From an uncultured Clostridia bacterium (GTDB lineage: Bacteria > Bacillota > Clostridia > TANB77 > CAG-508): a DNA stretch of 64,000 nucleotides. Below, piece after piece: positions 41,900-51,928 of this stretch (its first letter is position 1; each line of letters starts with the position of its first letter). The notes below the pieces were generated by a model that was not told the DNA's origin, did not search any database, and saw nothing but the letters and a program-made list of their open reading frames with translations. A program made the translations under genes and the position numbers. The stretch spans positions 81,918-145,917 of the forward strand of contig CAPIEU010000001.1 in the NCBI GenBank assembly GCA_948630815.1. The letters run 5' to 3'.

Positions 41900-42535
41900 A
41901 ATTTAAAAGAACCATTTGATATACAAGTAGAAGAATGGATAGAGAGTATAGAAAGAAATGGCAAAGAAGAGTACAAAAACAAAAAAGAAGAACAAACAGT
42001 AAGAAAGCTAGACGTAAAAGACAAAAAAATCCCAACAGAAGACATAAGAATAACATACAAAATAAGAGTAAAAAACATAGGAAAAATAAGAGGGCAAGTA
42101 GGAAAAATAGAAGTAACAATACCACCAGGAATGGAATATATAAAAGAAGCAAACAAAGGATACTGGAAAGAAGAAGGCGGAAAAGTAATAACAGAAGGGT
42201 TAGCAGGAAGAGAGCTAAAAGCAGGAGCAAAAGCAGAGCTAGAAATAGTATTTAAGTGGAAAAATGGACTAGAAAACTTTGGAAGCAAAAGAAGCAAAGT
42301 AGAAATAAAAGAAGTAACAAGTGACATAGGATTTAAAGAAGCAAACGAAGAAAATAACATTGCAGAAACAAGTGATGTAATAATAGGAGTATCAACAGGA
42401 GAAATGAACATACTATGGGCGTGTTGGGGACTATTAATAATGTTAATAGTAATAGAAATATATGTAACAAAGAAACTACATATAAAGAAATTCAAACTAA
42501 AAGATAGAACATTAAAATACAGGAAGAAAAAATAG
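41900..42535 (+). pseudogene. 5'-truncated surface protein remnant
   Basis: An open frame of about 210 codons runs from just after a TAG at 41897 with no ATG until 42131. It encodes the C-terminal part of a surface protein: Lys/Glu-rich segment, a DUF11-like beta domain (ITYKIRVKNIGKIRGQVGKI, VTIPPGMEY), a second strand region, then one membrane helix (LWACWGLLIMLIVIEIYV) and a basic tail. Absence of a start, ribosome site and upstream domains suggests loss of the 5' end. A shorter 134-codon product from ATG 42131 is possible but has no good ribosome site. Confidence 0.7.
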
Positions 42536-42589
42536 TTTGTTCTAAAATCACATCTCTGTTACAGTACAGACTTTAATTTATTGACAATT

Positions 42590-42668
42590 AGTTCCACGTG
42601 GATGTAGTGCTTTTTATTTTTCGAAACCTGTGAGAAAAATAAAAATGCCCTACATCCAGCAAGATGGA
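42590..42668. repeat. intergenic stem-loop repeat, TAGGACATTTTT family, extended arms
   Basis: GTTCCACGTGGATGTAGTGC TTTTTATTTTTC, loop AACCTGTGA, GAAAAATAAAAATGCCCTACATCCAGCAAGATGGAAC. This copy has long nearly complementary arms (TTCCA-TGGAA outside), so it shows the ancestral fold best. Confidence 0.75.
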
Positions 42669-42700
42669 ACGGACCTTATAATACATAAATTGAACATTAA

Positions 42701-42730
42701 CACATCTCTAAATTAGAGGTGTGATTTTTA
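42701..42730 (+). terminator. small hairpin before gdpP
   Basis: CACATCTC and GAGGTGTG pair around TAAATTA and are followed by ATTTTTA. It may end transcription from the truncated surface gene. Confidence 0.55.
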
Positions 42731-42746
42731 TATAAGGCAATTACAC

Positions 42747-42775
42747 TTGACAAAATAGAGCTAAAAGCGTAAAAT
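42747..42775 (+). promoter_or_regulatory. sigma-A promoter of gdpP
   Basis: TTGACA and TAAAAT separated by 17 bases, 25 bases ahead of the gdpP start. Confidence 0.75.
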
Positions 42776-42800
42776 AGTTTATATATTAAGAGGAGGATTT

Positions 42801-44835
42801 ATGCAAAATACTAACAAAAGAACCTTTGAAATAATAAATTCAAAAACAAAAATATATTTAGTAATTATAGCAATATTACTATCAGTAATATGCTTTTATG
42901 AAATAGCCTTTATAATGCCAGCAGTCATTTTGTTTGGTTTTATTTGTTTTTATGCAGTATGGACAAATAATAAAAGAAAAGCAGAAATATCAAATCATAT
43001 CAAAGAACTAACAATAAATGTAGATAGTGCAGCGAAAAATACGCTTATAAACTCACCATTTCCATTAATAATATTAGAAACTGATGGAAATATAATTTAC
43101 AAAAGTTCAAAATTTGTTAGTGAATTTGAAAATGTAAATATTGAAAATACTCTAAATGAATTAATGCAAGAAATAAAAATAGATATACAAGAAAAAATAA
43201 ATGATAATGATAAAAATAGAACAAAAGATAGACAAATACAAATGGAACAAATAATACAAGATAAAAACTATAAAATTATAGGAGAATATGTAAAATCAAA
43301 ACAAAATGTAAAAAATAATGAAGCTGAATATATGTTATTATTATATTTTATAGATAATACAGACTATGTAAAAGCAATAAAAAAATATAATGATGCACAA
43401 ACGTGTATTGGAATTATAATGATAGATAACTATGAAGAATTAATACAAAGGATATCTAATGAAGCAAGACCTGAAATTATAGCAAAAGTAGAAAAAGCAA
43501 TTTATGATTGGGCATTAGAATCAAATGGTGTAGTAATAAAGTCTGAAAGAGATACATTTGTATATGTATTTGAACAAAGATATTTAGATAAAGTAAAAGA
43601 AAATAAATTTCCAATATTAGATACAGTAAAAGAAATAAAATTAGAGGGAGCACTTCAAATAACATTAAGTATATCTATATCAAATGAAGGTGCTACAGAA
43701 TATGAAAAATATAAATCTGCATTATCTGGAATGGACATTGCCTTAGGTAGAGGAGGAGACCAAGCAGTAATAAGAGAAAATGAAAAATATTTATTCTTTG
43801 GAGGAAGAGCACAAGAATTAGAAAAAAGAACAAAAGTAAAAGCAAGAATAGTAGCACATGCTTTAGAAGAATTAATAATTGGGTCAAAAGATGTATTAAT
43901 AATGGGGCATATAAATGGAGATATAGATTCAATAGGATCTGGACTGGGAATATATAGATTAGCAAAAAGTTTAGGAAAAGATGCAAATATAATAAATGAA
44001 ACAGTAGGGATAAGTTTAGATCAGTTTATAGAATCAGTAAAAAAAGAAGAAGATGGAGAAGTTTTTATAGATAAGCAAGAAGCTCTATCAAGGATAAGCA
44101 ATGATACCTTGCTTATAGTAGTAGACACACATAAAAGAGGATATGTAGAAGTTCCAACATTACTTGAAAAAACAAACAAAATAGTAGTAATAGACCACCA
44201 TAGAAGAAGTGCCGACTATATAGATAATGCTACCCTAACATTCCATGAAGTATATGCATCATCAGCAGCAGAACTTGTAACAGAATTATTACAATATGTA
44301 GAAAAACCATTAAAACTAAATCAAGTAGAAGTAGAAGGACTATATGCAGGAATAATGACAGACACAAAAAACTTTACATTTAAAACAGGAGTAAGAACAT
44401 TTGAAGCAGCAGCATATTTACGTAAATGCGGAGTAGATATAATAAAAGTAAAAAAATGGTTTCAGAGTGATTTAGAAAACTATAATACAATAGCTGAAAT
44501 AGTAAAAGCTGCACAAATTATAAAAGATGGAATAGGAATATCAATTTATGATAAGGAAAATAAAGATGCAGGAGTAATATGTGCAAAAGCAGCAGATGAA
44601 TTATTAACAATAAGTGATATAACAGCATCATTTGTAATAGGAGATATAGGAGAAAAAGTTTGTATAAGTGGACGTTCAATAGGGGATATAAATGTACAAG
44701 TAATATTAGAGAAGCTACGGAGGAGGAGGACATATAACCCTTGCAGGAGCACAAGTTGAGGGAAAGACAAAACAAGAAGTAAAAGAAGAATTAATAAAGA
44801 AAATAGATGAATACTTTGAAGAATTAGGAAATTAG
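42801..44835 (+). CDS. gdpP: c-di-AMP phosphodiesterase GdpP, with CGG +1 frameshift
   Basis: GdpP controls c-di-AMP by hydrolysing it. Domains in order are two helices (17-55), PAS (about 75-170), a degenerate GGDEF (about 195-330), and a DHH/DHHA1 phosphoesterase with LIMGHINGDIDSIGSG, VVDTHKRGYV and VIDHHRRSADY. After 639 codons the frame meets CGG at 44718; skipping the C yields GGGGHITLAGAQVEGKTKQ, the conserved Gly-Gly-Gly-Gly-His motif of DHHA1. The corrected protein of 677 residues has the normal family length. ATG follows AAGAGGAGGATTT. The gdpP-rplI-dnaB order is a Firmicute hallmark. Confidence 0.95.
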
Positions 44836-44867
44836 ATTTATAAAGGCAGGGATAAACACCTGTCTTT

Positions 44868-45079
44868 GTTACAAGATAATGGTTTTATATAGGAAATTTA
44901 TTGCAAACGTTGTAGGGGCGAGCATTGCTCGTCCGCAACATAGAAATTACTATTTTACTTATAAAATTATTGTACTGCCTATTTATTGATAAAATCATAC
45001 GTATATGGTTTGGCATAATTACATATTCATCAAGCAATTTCTTCGAAGCTTTGTTTATATAAAACCATTATCTTGTAAC
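44868..45079. mobile_element. MITE-like element with perfect 24-bp terminal inverted repeats
   Basis: Arms at 44868-44891 and 45056-45079 (GTTACAAGATAATGGTTTTA... and its perfect complement) bound 212 bases without an ORF. The interior carries the REP-like palindrome GTTGTAGGGGCGAGCATTGCTCGTCCGCAAC at 44911-44940. It fills the gdpP-rplI gap. Whether the REP is part of the element or a later insertion is not clear. Confidence 0.75.
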
Positions 45080-45108
45080 CTACCTTTTATAATCTATTCT
45101 AATAACAC

Positions 45109-45137
45109 TTGAAAAATAGGCGTATTTGTTATACAAT
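45109..45137 (+). promoter_or_regulatory. sigma-A promoter of rplI
   Basis: TTGAAA and TACAAT separated by 17 bases, about 40 bases upstream of rplI and just outside the inverted-repeat element. Confidence 0.7.
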
Positions 45138-45178
45138 ATAAGCTATAAGGAAAATCCCAGATTAAGGAGGAAAACTAT

Positions 45179-45625
45179 ATGAAGGTAATTCTAAAACAAG
45201 ACATAAAAGGTGTTGGAAAAAAAGACCAAATAATAAATGCAAATGATGGATATGCAAGAAACTTTTTATTTCCTAAAAATTTAGCAGTGCCAGCAGATAA
45301 AGGAAATATGACAAACTTAGAATCAAAAAAGTCATCCCAAGAGCATAGAAAAAATTTAGAAAAAGAGGCTGCAATCCAAACAAAAAAGAAAATAGAAGGA
45401 ATAATGTTAAAATTACCAGTAAAAAGCGGTGAAAATGGAAAAGTATTTGGCTCAGTAACATCAAAAGAAATAGGAGAAAATTTAGAAAAGCAATATGGTA
45501 TAAAAGTAGATAAAAAGAAAATAGATTTAAAAGAATCAATCAAAAATTTAGGAATGTTTAATGTAGAAATAAAACTATATGATGGAGTAATAGCAAAGTT
45601 AAAGATCAATGTAATAGGAGAATAA
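45179..45625 (+). CDS. rplI: ribosomal protein bL9
   Basis: The 148-residue bL9 protein of the 50S subunit. Its N domain MKVILKQDIKGVGKKDQIINANDGYARNFLFPKNLA is diagnostic, followed by the long connecting helix and the C domain GENGKVFGSVTSKEIGENL. ATG follows AAGGAGGAAAACTAT. It precedes dnaB by about 100 bases with a REP-like unit in between. Confidence 0.97.
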   Translation: MKVILKQDIKGVGKKDQIINANDGYARNFLFPKNLAVPADKGNMTNLESKKSSQEHRKNLEKEAAIQTKKKIEGIMLKLPVKSGENGKVFGSVTSKEIGENLEKQYGIKVDKKKIDLKESIKNLGMFNVEIKLYDGVIAKLKINVIGE

Positions 45626-45637
45626 GAAAAATGATGT

Positions 45638-45664
45638 ATGGGCGGTCCCTATGTTCGCCCTTAC
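45638..45664. repeat. GC-rich REP-like palindrome
   Basis: TATGGGCGGTCCCTATGTTCGCCCTTACA, a copy of the GGGGCGGACC-TGTGTCCGCCC unit between rplI and dnaB. Confidence 0.65.
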
Positions 45665-45723
45665 AAAATATTATAATAAAAAATATATCAAATAAGTACC
45701 AAAAACAAAGAAAGGAAGTAACC

Positions 45724-47058
45724 ATGGAACTAGGAAAAATTCCACCAAGCGATATAGAAGCAGAACAAGCAGTATTAGGAAGTATGTTAACAGATAAAGA
45801 TGCAGTAATAGAAACAATAGAAGTATTAAAACAAGAAGACTTCTACCGTGAAGACCATAAAGCTATATATGGAGCAATACTAAACCTATATAATACAGCA
45901 GAGCCAATAGATATAATAACTTTAAAAGCAGAATTAACCTCTATGGGAAAAATAGAACAAGTAGGAGGTTTAGAATACCTTGCGAACTTACCAGAAATGG
46001 CTCCAACAAGTGCAAATATAGAAAAATATATAAAGATAGTAGAAGAAAAATCAATGTTAAGAACACTAATTGGAACTGCAAATGAGATAATATCACTTGG
46101 ATATGATCCAACAGAAGATGTAGAAATGATAATGGATGAAGCAGAAAAAAAGATATTTAATATAATGCAAAAAAAGAATCAAAAAGGATATGCTTCAATG
46201 AAAGACATATTAGTTGATACATTTGCAGAATTAGAAAAATTATATAATCAAAAACAACATATAACAGGTGTACCAACAGGATTTAATGATTTAGATTACA
46301 AAACAGCAGGATTACATCCATCAGATTTAATACTAGTAGCAGCAAGACCTGCAATGGGAAAATCAGCATTTGCTCTTAATATAGCAACAAATGCAGCAGT
46401 AAAAGGGAAAACTGCAGTTGCAATATTTAGTTTAGAGATGTCTAAAGAGCAAATGGCAAATAGAATATTATGCAGTGAAGCAATGGTAGATTCAAACAAA
46501 GTAAGAACAGGAAAAATGGACGAAGAAGACTGGGTAAAACTTGCAGGAGCATTAGGTCCATTATCAGAAGCAGGAATATATATAGATGATACACCAGGAA
46601 TATCTGTTATGGAAATAAGAGCAAAATGTAGAAAACTAAAACTAGAAAAAGATATAGGGCTAGTAGTAATAGATTATCTTCAACTTGTACAAGCAAGTAG
46701 CCAAAGACGTGGAGGAAGTCGAGAACAAGAAATATCAGAAATAAGTAGATCATTAAAAATACTAGCAAAAGAAATAAATGTGCCAGTAATAGCATTGTCA
46801 CAATTATCAAGAGCACCAGAGCAACGTCCAGAGCATAGGCCAATGTTATCAGATTTACGTGAATCAGGAGCAATAGAACAAGATGCTGATATAGTAATGT
46901 TTTTATATAGGGATGACTATTATAACGAAGATAGTGAAAAGAAAAATATAGCAGAAGTAATAGTAGCAAAACATAGAGCAGGTTCAACTGGAACTGTAGA
47001 ACTATTATGGCTTGGAAATTACACAAAATTTACTAATATAGACAAGTATCACGAATAA
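45724..47058 (+). CDS. dnaB: replicative DNA helicase DnaB
   Basis: A 444-residue hexameric helicase (DnaC in Bacillus naming). The N-terminal DnaG-binding domain begins IPPSDIEAEQAVLGSMLTD; the RecA-like core has Walker A AARPAMGKSAFALNI, Walker B VVIDYLQLV, and the arginine finger region SRSLKILAKEINVPVIALSQLSRAPEQR. No intein. ATG 45724 follows AAAGGAAGTAACC, so I do not use the longer frame from 45631. The tilS gene starts 13 bases after its stop. Confidence 0.97.
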   Translation: MELGKIPPSDIEAEQAVLGSMLTDKDAVIETIEVLKQEDFYREDHKAIYGAILNLYNTAEPIDIITLKAELTSMGKIEQVGGLEYLANLPEMAPTSANIEKYIKIVEEKSMLRTLIGTANEIISLGYDPTEDVEMIMDEAEKKIFNIMQKKNQKGYASMKDILVDTFAELEKLYNQKQHITGVPTGFNDLDYKTAGLHPSDLILVAARPAMGKSAFALNIATNAAVKGKTAVAIFSLEMSKEQMANRILCSEAMVDSNKVRTGKMDEEDWVKLAGALGPLSEAGIYIDDTPGISVMEIRAKCRKLKLEKDIGLVVIDYLQLVQASSQRRGGSREQEISEISRSLKILAKEINVPVIALSQLSRAPEQRPEHRPMLSDLRESGAIEQDADIVMFLYRDDYYNEDSEKKNIAEVIVAKHRAGSTGTVELLWLGNYTKFTNIDKYHE

Positions 47059-47071
47059 AGAAAGGAAAAGT

Positions 47072-48058
47072 ATGTTAGAACAAGTTGTGTTAGAAACAAT
47101 TAATAAAAATAACTTAATAAAGAACGGAGATTCTATTGTAGTAGGAGTGTCAGGGGGACCTGACTCTATTACGTTATTAGACATACTTGTAAAACTACAA
47201 AAAGAAATAAAATTTAATATAGTAGTAGCACATATAAACCATATGATAAGAATTGATGCAGATGAAGATCAAAAATATGTAGAAAACTACTGTAGAAATA
47301 ACAATATTCCATTCTACCTAAAAATGGAAAAAGTAGAAGTTTTAGCAAAAAATCAAAAAATTGGGACAGAAGAAGCGGGAAGAAACTTAAGATATGAATT
47401 TTTTAATGAAGTATTAAAAAAAACAAAATCAAATAAAATTGCAACAGCACACACAAAAAACGATAATGTAGAAACGGTTTTAATGAATATAATAAGAGGT
47501 TCTGGAACAAATGGATTAAAAGGAATTGAATTAATAAGAGATAATAAATATATAAGACCATTACTAGAAATTAATAGAACCCAAATAGAAGAATATTGCA
47601 AAAAAAATAAATTATCTCCACGAATAGATAGTACAAATATGGAAAATATATATACAAGAAACAAAATAAGAAATCTATTAATTCCGTATATACAAAAAGA
47701 ATTTAATCCAAATCTTATAGATGCAATAGATAAACTTTCAAAAATTTCTAAAGAAGAAAACAAATATTTTGAAAACATAACTAAAAAAGCATATAAGGAA
47801 ATTTTAATAGAAGAAACAAAAAGTGAAATAGTATTAGATTTAAAAAAATTTAATATGATAGAAACAGTTATAAAAAATAGAATAGTGTTATATACTATTA
47901 ATAGACTTTTCGGGTCAAGTAGTGGAATTGAAAAAATTCATTTACAAGATATAATAAAACTATGTAATAATAACATAGGAAACAAATACTTAATTCCAAA
48001 TAAAAAAGTAAAAATTTTAATAAAAAATAAAGAGATTTTCATTATGAAAAACTTATAG
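47072..48058 (+). CDS. tilS: tRNA(Ile)-lysidine synthetase
   Basis: A 328-residue PP-loop enzyme that makes lysidine at position 34 of tRNA-Ile(CAU) so that it reads AUA, the dominant Ile codon here. The ATP loop VVGVSGGPDSITLLDIL is at residue 22, with AHINHMIR and HTKNDNVETVLMNIIRGSGTNGLKG following. It is shorter than E. coli TilS and has only part of the C-terminal domains. ATG follows GAAAGGAAAAGT. The hpt gene usual between tilS and ftsH in Bacillus is missing. Confidence 0.95.
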   Translation: MLEQVVLETINKNNLIKNGDSIVVGVSGGPDSITLLDILVKLQKEIKFNIVVAHINHMIRIDADEDQKYVENYCRNNNIPFYLKMEKVEVLAKNQKIGTEEAGRNLRYEFFNEVLKKTKSNKIATAHTKNDNVETVLMNIIRGSGTNGLKGIELIRDNKYIRPLLEINRTQIEEYCKKNKLSPRIDSTNMENIYTRNKIRNLLIPYIQKEFNPNLIDAIDKLSKISKEENKYFENITKKAYKEILIEETKSEIVLDLKKFNMIETVIKNRIVLYTINRLFGSSSGIEKIHLQDIIKLCNNNIGNKYLIPNKKVKILIKNKEIFIMKNL

Positions 48059-48276
48059 TTTCCGTAAGCAAATGCTTGATATGACTATAAATGACACAAA
48101 AATGACACATAAAAACTATTGCAAAAGTATATTTTGTATGTTATATTTCAATTCAATAAAGAGAAGTTGGAAGTTGGAGGTTAGAAAAGTTGGAAATTAA
48201 GAATATTCTTTGAAAGAATTTCTTAAATCCAACCTTAAACTTTGAACCTCAAACATCCAAAAAGGAGGATAAAACT

Positions 48277-50076
48277 TTGAAAAGCGGATTAAAAACTTTA
48301 GGAATGTGGTTAATAATAGGAGTAATATTCATAGTATTATTAACAACAATAATGGATAATTCAAACTCGAAAATGAACTATTCAGAATTAATTACAAAAA
48401 TAGAAGTAGGGGAAGTAAAAGAAATAGAAATAACATCAGATGATACAAAAGCATATGTAACATTAAAAGGAGAAACAAATAAAAAAGAAGTAAACATACC
48501 AAGTATATATAGCTTTATGACATATATAGAAGAACCATTAAAAGCAGGTGAAATATCATTAAAAGAACAAAGTCAATCAATATTCATAACAATACTTGGA
48601 TTATTAACACCATTTGGATTACTAATAATCTTCTTAATATTCTGGTTTTTAGTAATGAATGGTGGTCAAGGTGCAGGAAATAAAACCATGTCTTTTGGAA
48701 AATCAAAAGCAAGACTAATGGGCAATGAAGATAAAAACAGGGTTACATTTGAAGATGTAGCAGGTGTGGACGAAGAAAAAGAAGAATTACAAGAAATAGT
48801 AGAATTCTTAAAAAACCCAAGGAAATTTACAGATATGGGAGCAAGAATTCCAAAAGGAGTATTACTTGTAGGTCAACCAGGAACAGGAAAAACATTACTT
48901 GCAAAAGCAGTAGCAGGAGAAGCAGGAGTACCATTTTTTATAATAAGTGGATCAGACTTCGTAGAAATGTTTGTTGGTGTTGGAGCATCACGTGTAAGAG
49001 ACTTATTTGAAGAAGCAAAGAAAAAAGCACCATGTATCATATTTATAGATGAAATAGATGCAGTAGGACGTCAAAGAGGAGCAGGTTTAGGAGGAGGACA
49101 TGATGAAAGAGAACAAACACTAAACCAATTACTAGTTGAAATGGACGGATTTGGAACAAATGAAGGAGTTATAGTGCTTGCAGCAACAAACAGACCAGAT
49201 GTATTAGATAAAGCCTTACTTCGTCCAGGAAGATTTGACCGTCAAATAGTAGTATCAGCACCAGATGTTAAAGCAAGAGAGCAAATATTAGAAGTACATG
49301 CAAAAAAGAAAAAACTAGCAGAAGATGTAGACTTAAAAACTATAGCAAAAAACACATCAGGATTTGCGGGAGCAGACCTAGAAAATGTATTAAATGAAGC
49401 AGCTTTGCTTGCGGCAAGAAGAAATAAAACAGAAATAGCAATGCAGGAAATAGAAGATGCTATGGTAAAAGTAACAATGGGACCAGAAAAGAAAACAAGA
49501 GTAAGAAGTGAAAAAGAAAACAAACTAGTAGCATATCACGAAGCGGGTCATGCAGTAGTAAGTAGGTTCTTACCAACACAAGATGCAGTACACCAAATAT
49601 CAATAGTGCCACGTGGAATGGCTGGAGGATATACAATGTATCGTCCAACAGAAGATAAATCATTTATGTCAAAAACAGAAATGGAAGAAAATATAGTATC
49701 ACTACTAGGTGGAAGAGTAGCAGAGCAATTAATATTAAATGATATTTCAACAGGAGCATCAAATGATATAGAAAGAGCAACAAAAATAGCAAGAAGTATG
49801 GTAACAAAATACGGAATGAGTGAGACAGTAGGAACAATAATGTTAGGTTCTACACAAGAAGAAGTATTTTTAGGGAGAGACTTTGCACAAAGCAAAGAAT
49901 ATTCAGAAGAAACAGCAAGCATAATAGATAAAGAAACAAAAAGAATAATAGACACAGCATATAAGACAGCAGAAGAAATATTAAAGGCAAATATAGAAAA
50001 ACTTCATAAAGTAGCAGGAATACTATTAGAAAAAGAAAAAATCGATGGAGAAGAATTTGCTGAAATATTTGAATAA
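48277..50076 (+). CDS. ftsH: ATP-dependent zinc metalloprotease FtsH
   Basis: A 599-residue membrane AAA+ protease. Two helices (near 10-27 and 105-128) flank a small external domain. The AAA module has Walker [20 protein letters not shown], Walker [16 protein letters not shown] and second-region-of-homology [20 protein letters not shown]. The zinc site HEAGH is near 415. It degrades misfolded and short-lived membrane proteins. Start is TTG after AAAAAGGAGGATAAAAC. The 218 bases upstream contain AGTTGGAAGTTGGAGGTT and later TCCAACC...CCTCAAACATCCAA, a partial inverted repeat. Terminator follows. Confidence 0.97.
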   Translation: MKSGLKTLGMWLIIGVIFIVLLTTIMDNSNSKMNYSELITKIEVGEVKEIEITSDDTKAYVTLKGETNKKEVNIPSIYSFMTYIEEPLKAGEISLKEQSQSIFITILGLLTPFGLLIIFLIFWFLVMNGGQGAGNKTMSFGKSKARLMGNEDKNRVTFEDVAGVDEEKEELQEIVEFLKNPRKFTDMGARIPKGVLLVGQPGTGKTLLAKAVAGEAGVPFFIISGSDFVEMFVGVGASRVRDLFEEAKKKAPCIIFIDEIDAVGRQRGAGLGGGHDEREQTLNQLLVEMDGFGTNEGVIVLAATNRPDVLDKALLRPGRFDRQIVVSAPDVKAREQILEVHAKKKKLAEDVDLKTIAKNTSGFAGADLENVLNEAALLAARRNKTEIAMQEIEDAMVKVTMGPEKKTRVRSEKENKLVAYHEAGHAVVSRFLPTQDAVHQISIVPRGMAGGYTMYRPTEDKSFMSKTEMEENIVSLLGGRVAEQLILNDISTGASNDIERATKIARSMVTKYGMSETVGTIMLGSTQEEVFLGRDFAQSKEYSEETASIIDKETKRIIDTAYKTAEEILKANIEKLHKVAGILLEKEKIDGEEFAEIFE

Positions 50077-50084
50077 AGATAAAA

Positions 50085-50116
50085 TAAAAAAGCCATTCGT
50101 AATGAGTGGCTTTTTA
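50085..50116 (+). terminator. rho-independent terminator of ftsH
   Basis: AAAAGCCATTC, loop GTAAT, GAGTGGCTTTTT. Confidence 0.85.
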
Positions 50117-50162
50117 AAGTAAATATCGATACAATAGGTCATATATAGACAATTTATAAAAA

Positions 50163-50203
50163 ACAGCATAATCAACATTATGTGATTATGCTGTTTTTAT
50201 TAT
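50163..50203 (-). terminator. terminator of tRNA-Pro
   Basis: AACAGCATAATCA and TGATTATGCTGTT pair perfectly around ACATTATG, with A and T runs outside. It lies just past the leftward tRNA gene. Confidence 0.8.
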
Positions 50204-50210
50204 ATTTTTA

Positions 50211-50286
50211 TGGTCGAGGTGACAGGGATCGAACCTGCGACCTCATGGTCCCAAACCACGCGCGCTACCAACTGCGCTACACCTCG
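50211..50286 (-). tRNA. tRNA-Pro (anticodon UGG)
   Basis: Seventy-six nt with encoded CCA. The acceptor CGAGGTG pairs with CACCTCG, the anticodon loop TTTGGGA gives UGG, and the T arm has GGTTCGATCCC. Confidence 0.95.
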
Positions 50287-50370
50287 AGATATTATTTAAA
50301 GCACCTATATAATATAGCATAAATTAAGAGTATTTGCAAGACATTTTTATAAAAAATCAGTAAAAAATTC

Positions 50371-50540
50371 GTTACAGTTCAGCCTAACGTTTCGTAACTA
50401 GCGTAAGTGTAGTAATATATTTATTTTGCCAAGTGTAGTATGCGGAGTTTCTAGAGGCATTGGCGAGTGTCGAAACTTTTCAAAATAAGTATATTACTTT
50501 CGTGAGAGCGGATTGCAAACGATATAGTCTAAACAGTAAC
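50371..50540. mobile_element. MITE-like element, family of three (inverted copy)
   Basis: Ends GTTACAGTTCAG and CTAAACAGTAAC bound about 170 bases that match the copy at 23943 in reverse order (AGCGTAAGTGTAGTAATATAT, TTTGCCAAGTGTAGTA, GGCATTGGCGAGTGTCGAAA, GAGAGCGGATTGCAAACGATA). No ORF. It sits ahead of the rplU promoter. Confidence 0.75.
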
Positions 50541-50569
50541 AAAAAATTCAAATAATTGTCCGTTAAAAA

Positions 50570-50598
50570 TTGACAAAGCCTAAAAACTATGATAAAAT
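50570..50598 (+). promoter_or_regulatory. sigma-A promoter of rplU-rpmA
   Basis: TTGACA and TAAAAT separated by 17 bases; a leader of about 100 nt follows. Confidence 0.8.
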
Positions 50599-50604
50599 AC
50601 TTAC

Positions 50605-50700
50605 TTGTAATCCGCTTAATTAAGGTACATAAACGTTAAATAAATTTAACTACCTAAAATTTAGGATTAGCGAGTATACATTAAAAGGGAGGTGTACATA
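50605..50700 (+). promoter_or_regulatory. probable ribosomal L21 leader
   Basis: The conserved position (directly ahead of rplU), the presence of TTAACTACC-TAAAATTTAGG-ATTAGCGAGTATAC and a run into AAAAGGGAGGTG fit the L21 leader of Firmicutes, which binds a ribosomal protein to control the operon. Covariance was not tested. Confidence 0.5.
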
Positions 50701-50701
50701 T

Positions 50702-51058
50702 ATGTACGCAATAATCGAAAGCTGTGGAAAACAATACAAAGTAGCACAAGGTGATGTTGTATTTTTTGAAAAATTAGATACAGAAGAAGGAAAAAAAGTT
50801 ACATTTGATAATGTAGTATTAGTATCTGATGGAGAAAAAATAGAAATAGGAAATCCTTATGTTAAAGGCTTTAAAGTTGAGGGAAAAGTAGTAGCTCATG
50901 GAAAAGGTAAAAAAATAATTGTTTACAAATACAAAGCCAAAAAGAACTATAGAAGAACACAAGGACATAGACAACCATATACAAAGGTTGAAATAACTTC
51001 TATAAAAAAACCAGCTGCGAAAAAAGATGAAGTAGCAGAAGAAAAAGTAGAAGCATAA
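50702..51058 (+). CDS. rplU: ribosomal protein bL21
   Basis: A 118-residue bL21 protein: [25 protein letters not shown], the [45 protein letters not shown] core, and a short Lys/Glu/Ala-rich tail. ATG follows GGGAGGTGTACATAT. It is followed 58 bases later by rpmA without the prp protease gene normally between them in Firmicutes. Confidence 0.97.
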   Translation: MYAIIESCGKQYKVAQGDVVFFEKLDTEEGKKVTFDNVVLVSDGEKIEIGNPYVKGFKVEGKVVAHGKGKKIIVYKYKAKKNYRRTQGHRQPYTKVEITSIKKPAAKKDEVAEEKVEA

Positions 51059-51116
51059 ATTTAGAATTTATTAAAAGAGGATATATCACTATAAAATTAG
51101 GAGGGAGTGAGAAAGT

Positions 51117-51383
51117 ATGGCTCATAAGAAAGGTCAAGGTAGTGTTAAAAACGGAAGAGACAGTGAGTCTAAACGTCTTGGTGTAAAACGTGCAGATGGA
51201 CAATTTGTTCTAGCAGGAAACATATTAATTAGACAAAGAGGAACTAATGTACATCCAGGAACTAATGTTGGAATCGGTAGTGATGATACTTTGTATGCAT
51301 TAGTAGATGGAATAGTTAAATTTGAAAGATTAGGAAGAGATAAAAAGAAAGTTAGTGTTTATGCACAAGAAGTAACAGAATAA
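51117..51383 (+). CDS. rpmA: ribosomal protein bL27
   Basis: An 88-residue bL27 with [29 protein letters not shown] at the start. Its N terminus begins straight at the mature form and lacks the cleaved extension (LxLQFFA-type) usual in Firmicutes. This agrees with the absence of prp, the protease that removes that extension. The ATG follows TAGGAGGGAGTGAGAAAGT. A terminator follows. Confidence 0.97.
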   Translation: MAHKKGQGSVKNGRDSESKRLGVKRADGQFVLAGNILIRQRGTNVHPGTNVGIGSDDTLYALVDGIVKFERLGRDKKKVSVYAQEVTE

Positions 51384-51384
51384 A

Positions 51385-51430
51385 AAACTGGGTAGCAAAC
51401 GAAAATGTTTGCTATCCAGTTTTTTATTAT
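51385..51430 (+). terminator. rho-independent terminator of rplU-rpmA
   Basis: AACTGGGTAGCAAAC, loop GAAAAT, GTTTGCTATCCAGTT, then TTTTATT. Confidence 0.92.
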
Positions 51431-51443
51431 ATTTTAAGTTAAA

Positions 51444-51475
51444 TGTAGGGGCGAGCAATGCTAGTCCGCAAGGCG
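51444..51475. repeat. GC-rich REP-like palindrome
   Basis: AATGTAGGGGCGAGCAATGCTAGTCCGCAAGG, like the copies at 28295 and 44911. Confidence 0.7.
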
Positions 51476-51615
51476 AAGCCTATTTGTTCCGATAAAATTA
51501 ATAATTATAGAAGTAGATGTTATCATTAGCCATTTAATCAAGACTAAAAAATTAAATTCACAAAATGAATAAAAATCAATATTATTTGGAAAAATAATAT
51601 TGGTGATAAAGATAT

Positions 51616-51867
51616 ATGAGAATATCGTGGTTAAAATCAAAAGAGGATGAAAAAAGCTTTAAATTTCAAAAAAATATGGGGTTTGATGTATATGAAATAG
51701 AAGACCTAGAAACAACAGATAATAAAATAAACGAATTAGTAAAAAAACAATATCACACAATAATAATATCAAACGAAATAGCAGGATTTTCTACTGATAT
51801 AATAAAAAAATATACCAAAGACGATACTGTAAATATTATAATTGCAAATAATAAAAAAGAATATTAA
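51616..51867 (+). CDS. small conserved-looking protein of unknown function
   Basis: An 83-residue soluble protein: an N-terminal basic segment, then YHTIIISNEIAGFSTDIIKKYTKDDTVNIIIANN, which looks like the beta-alpha-beta end of a small ATPase-subunit-F-like or response-regulator-like fold. A GGTGATAAAGATAT site precedes the ATG. It is 60 bases upstream of yyaC in the same direction, so it may belong to the same sporulation-time transcript. I do not recognise the family firmly. Confidence 0.65.
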   Translation: MRISWLKSKEDEKSFKFQKNMGFDVYEIEDLETTDNKINELVKKQYHTIIISNEIAGFSTDIIKKYTKDDTVNIIIANNKKEY

Positions 51868-51928
51868 TAAAAATTATTGAATATGATATAAAGATAAAAA
51901 ATTTTATACAAAAATATGAGGTGACAAA

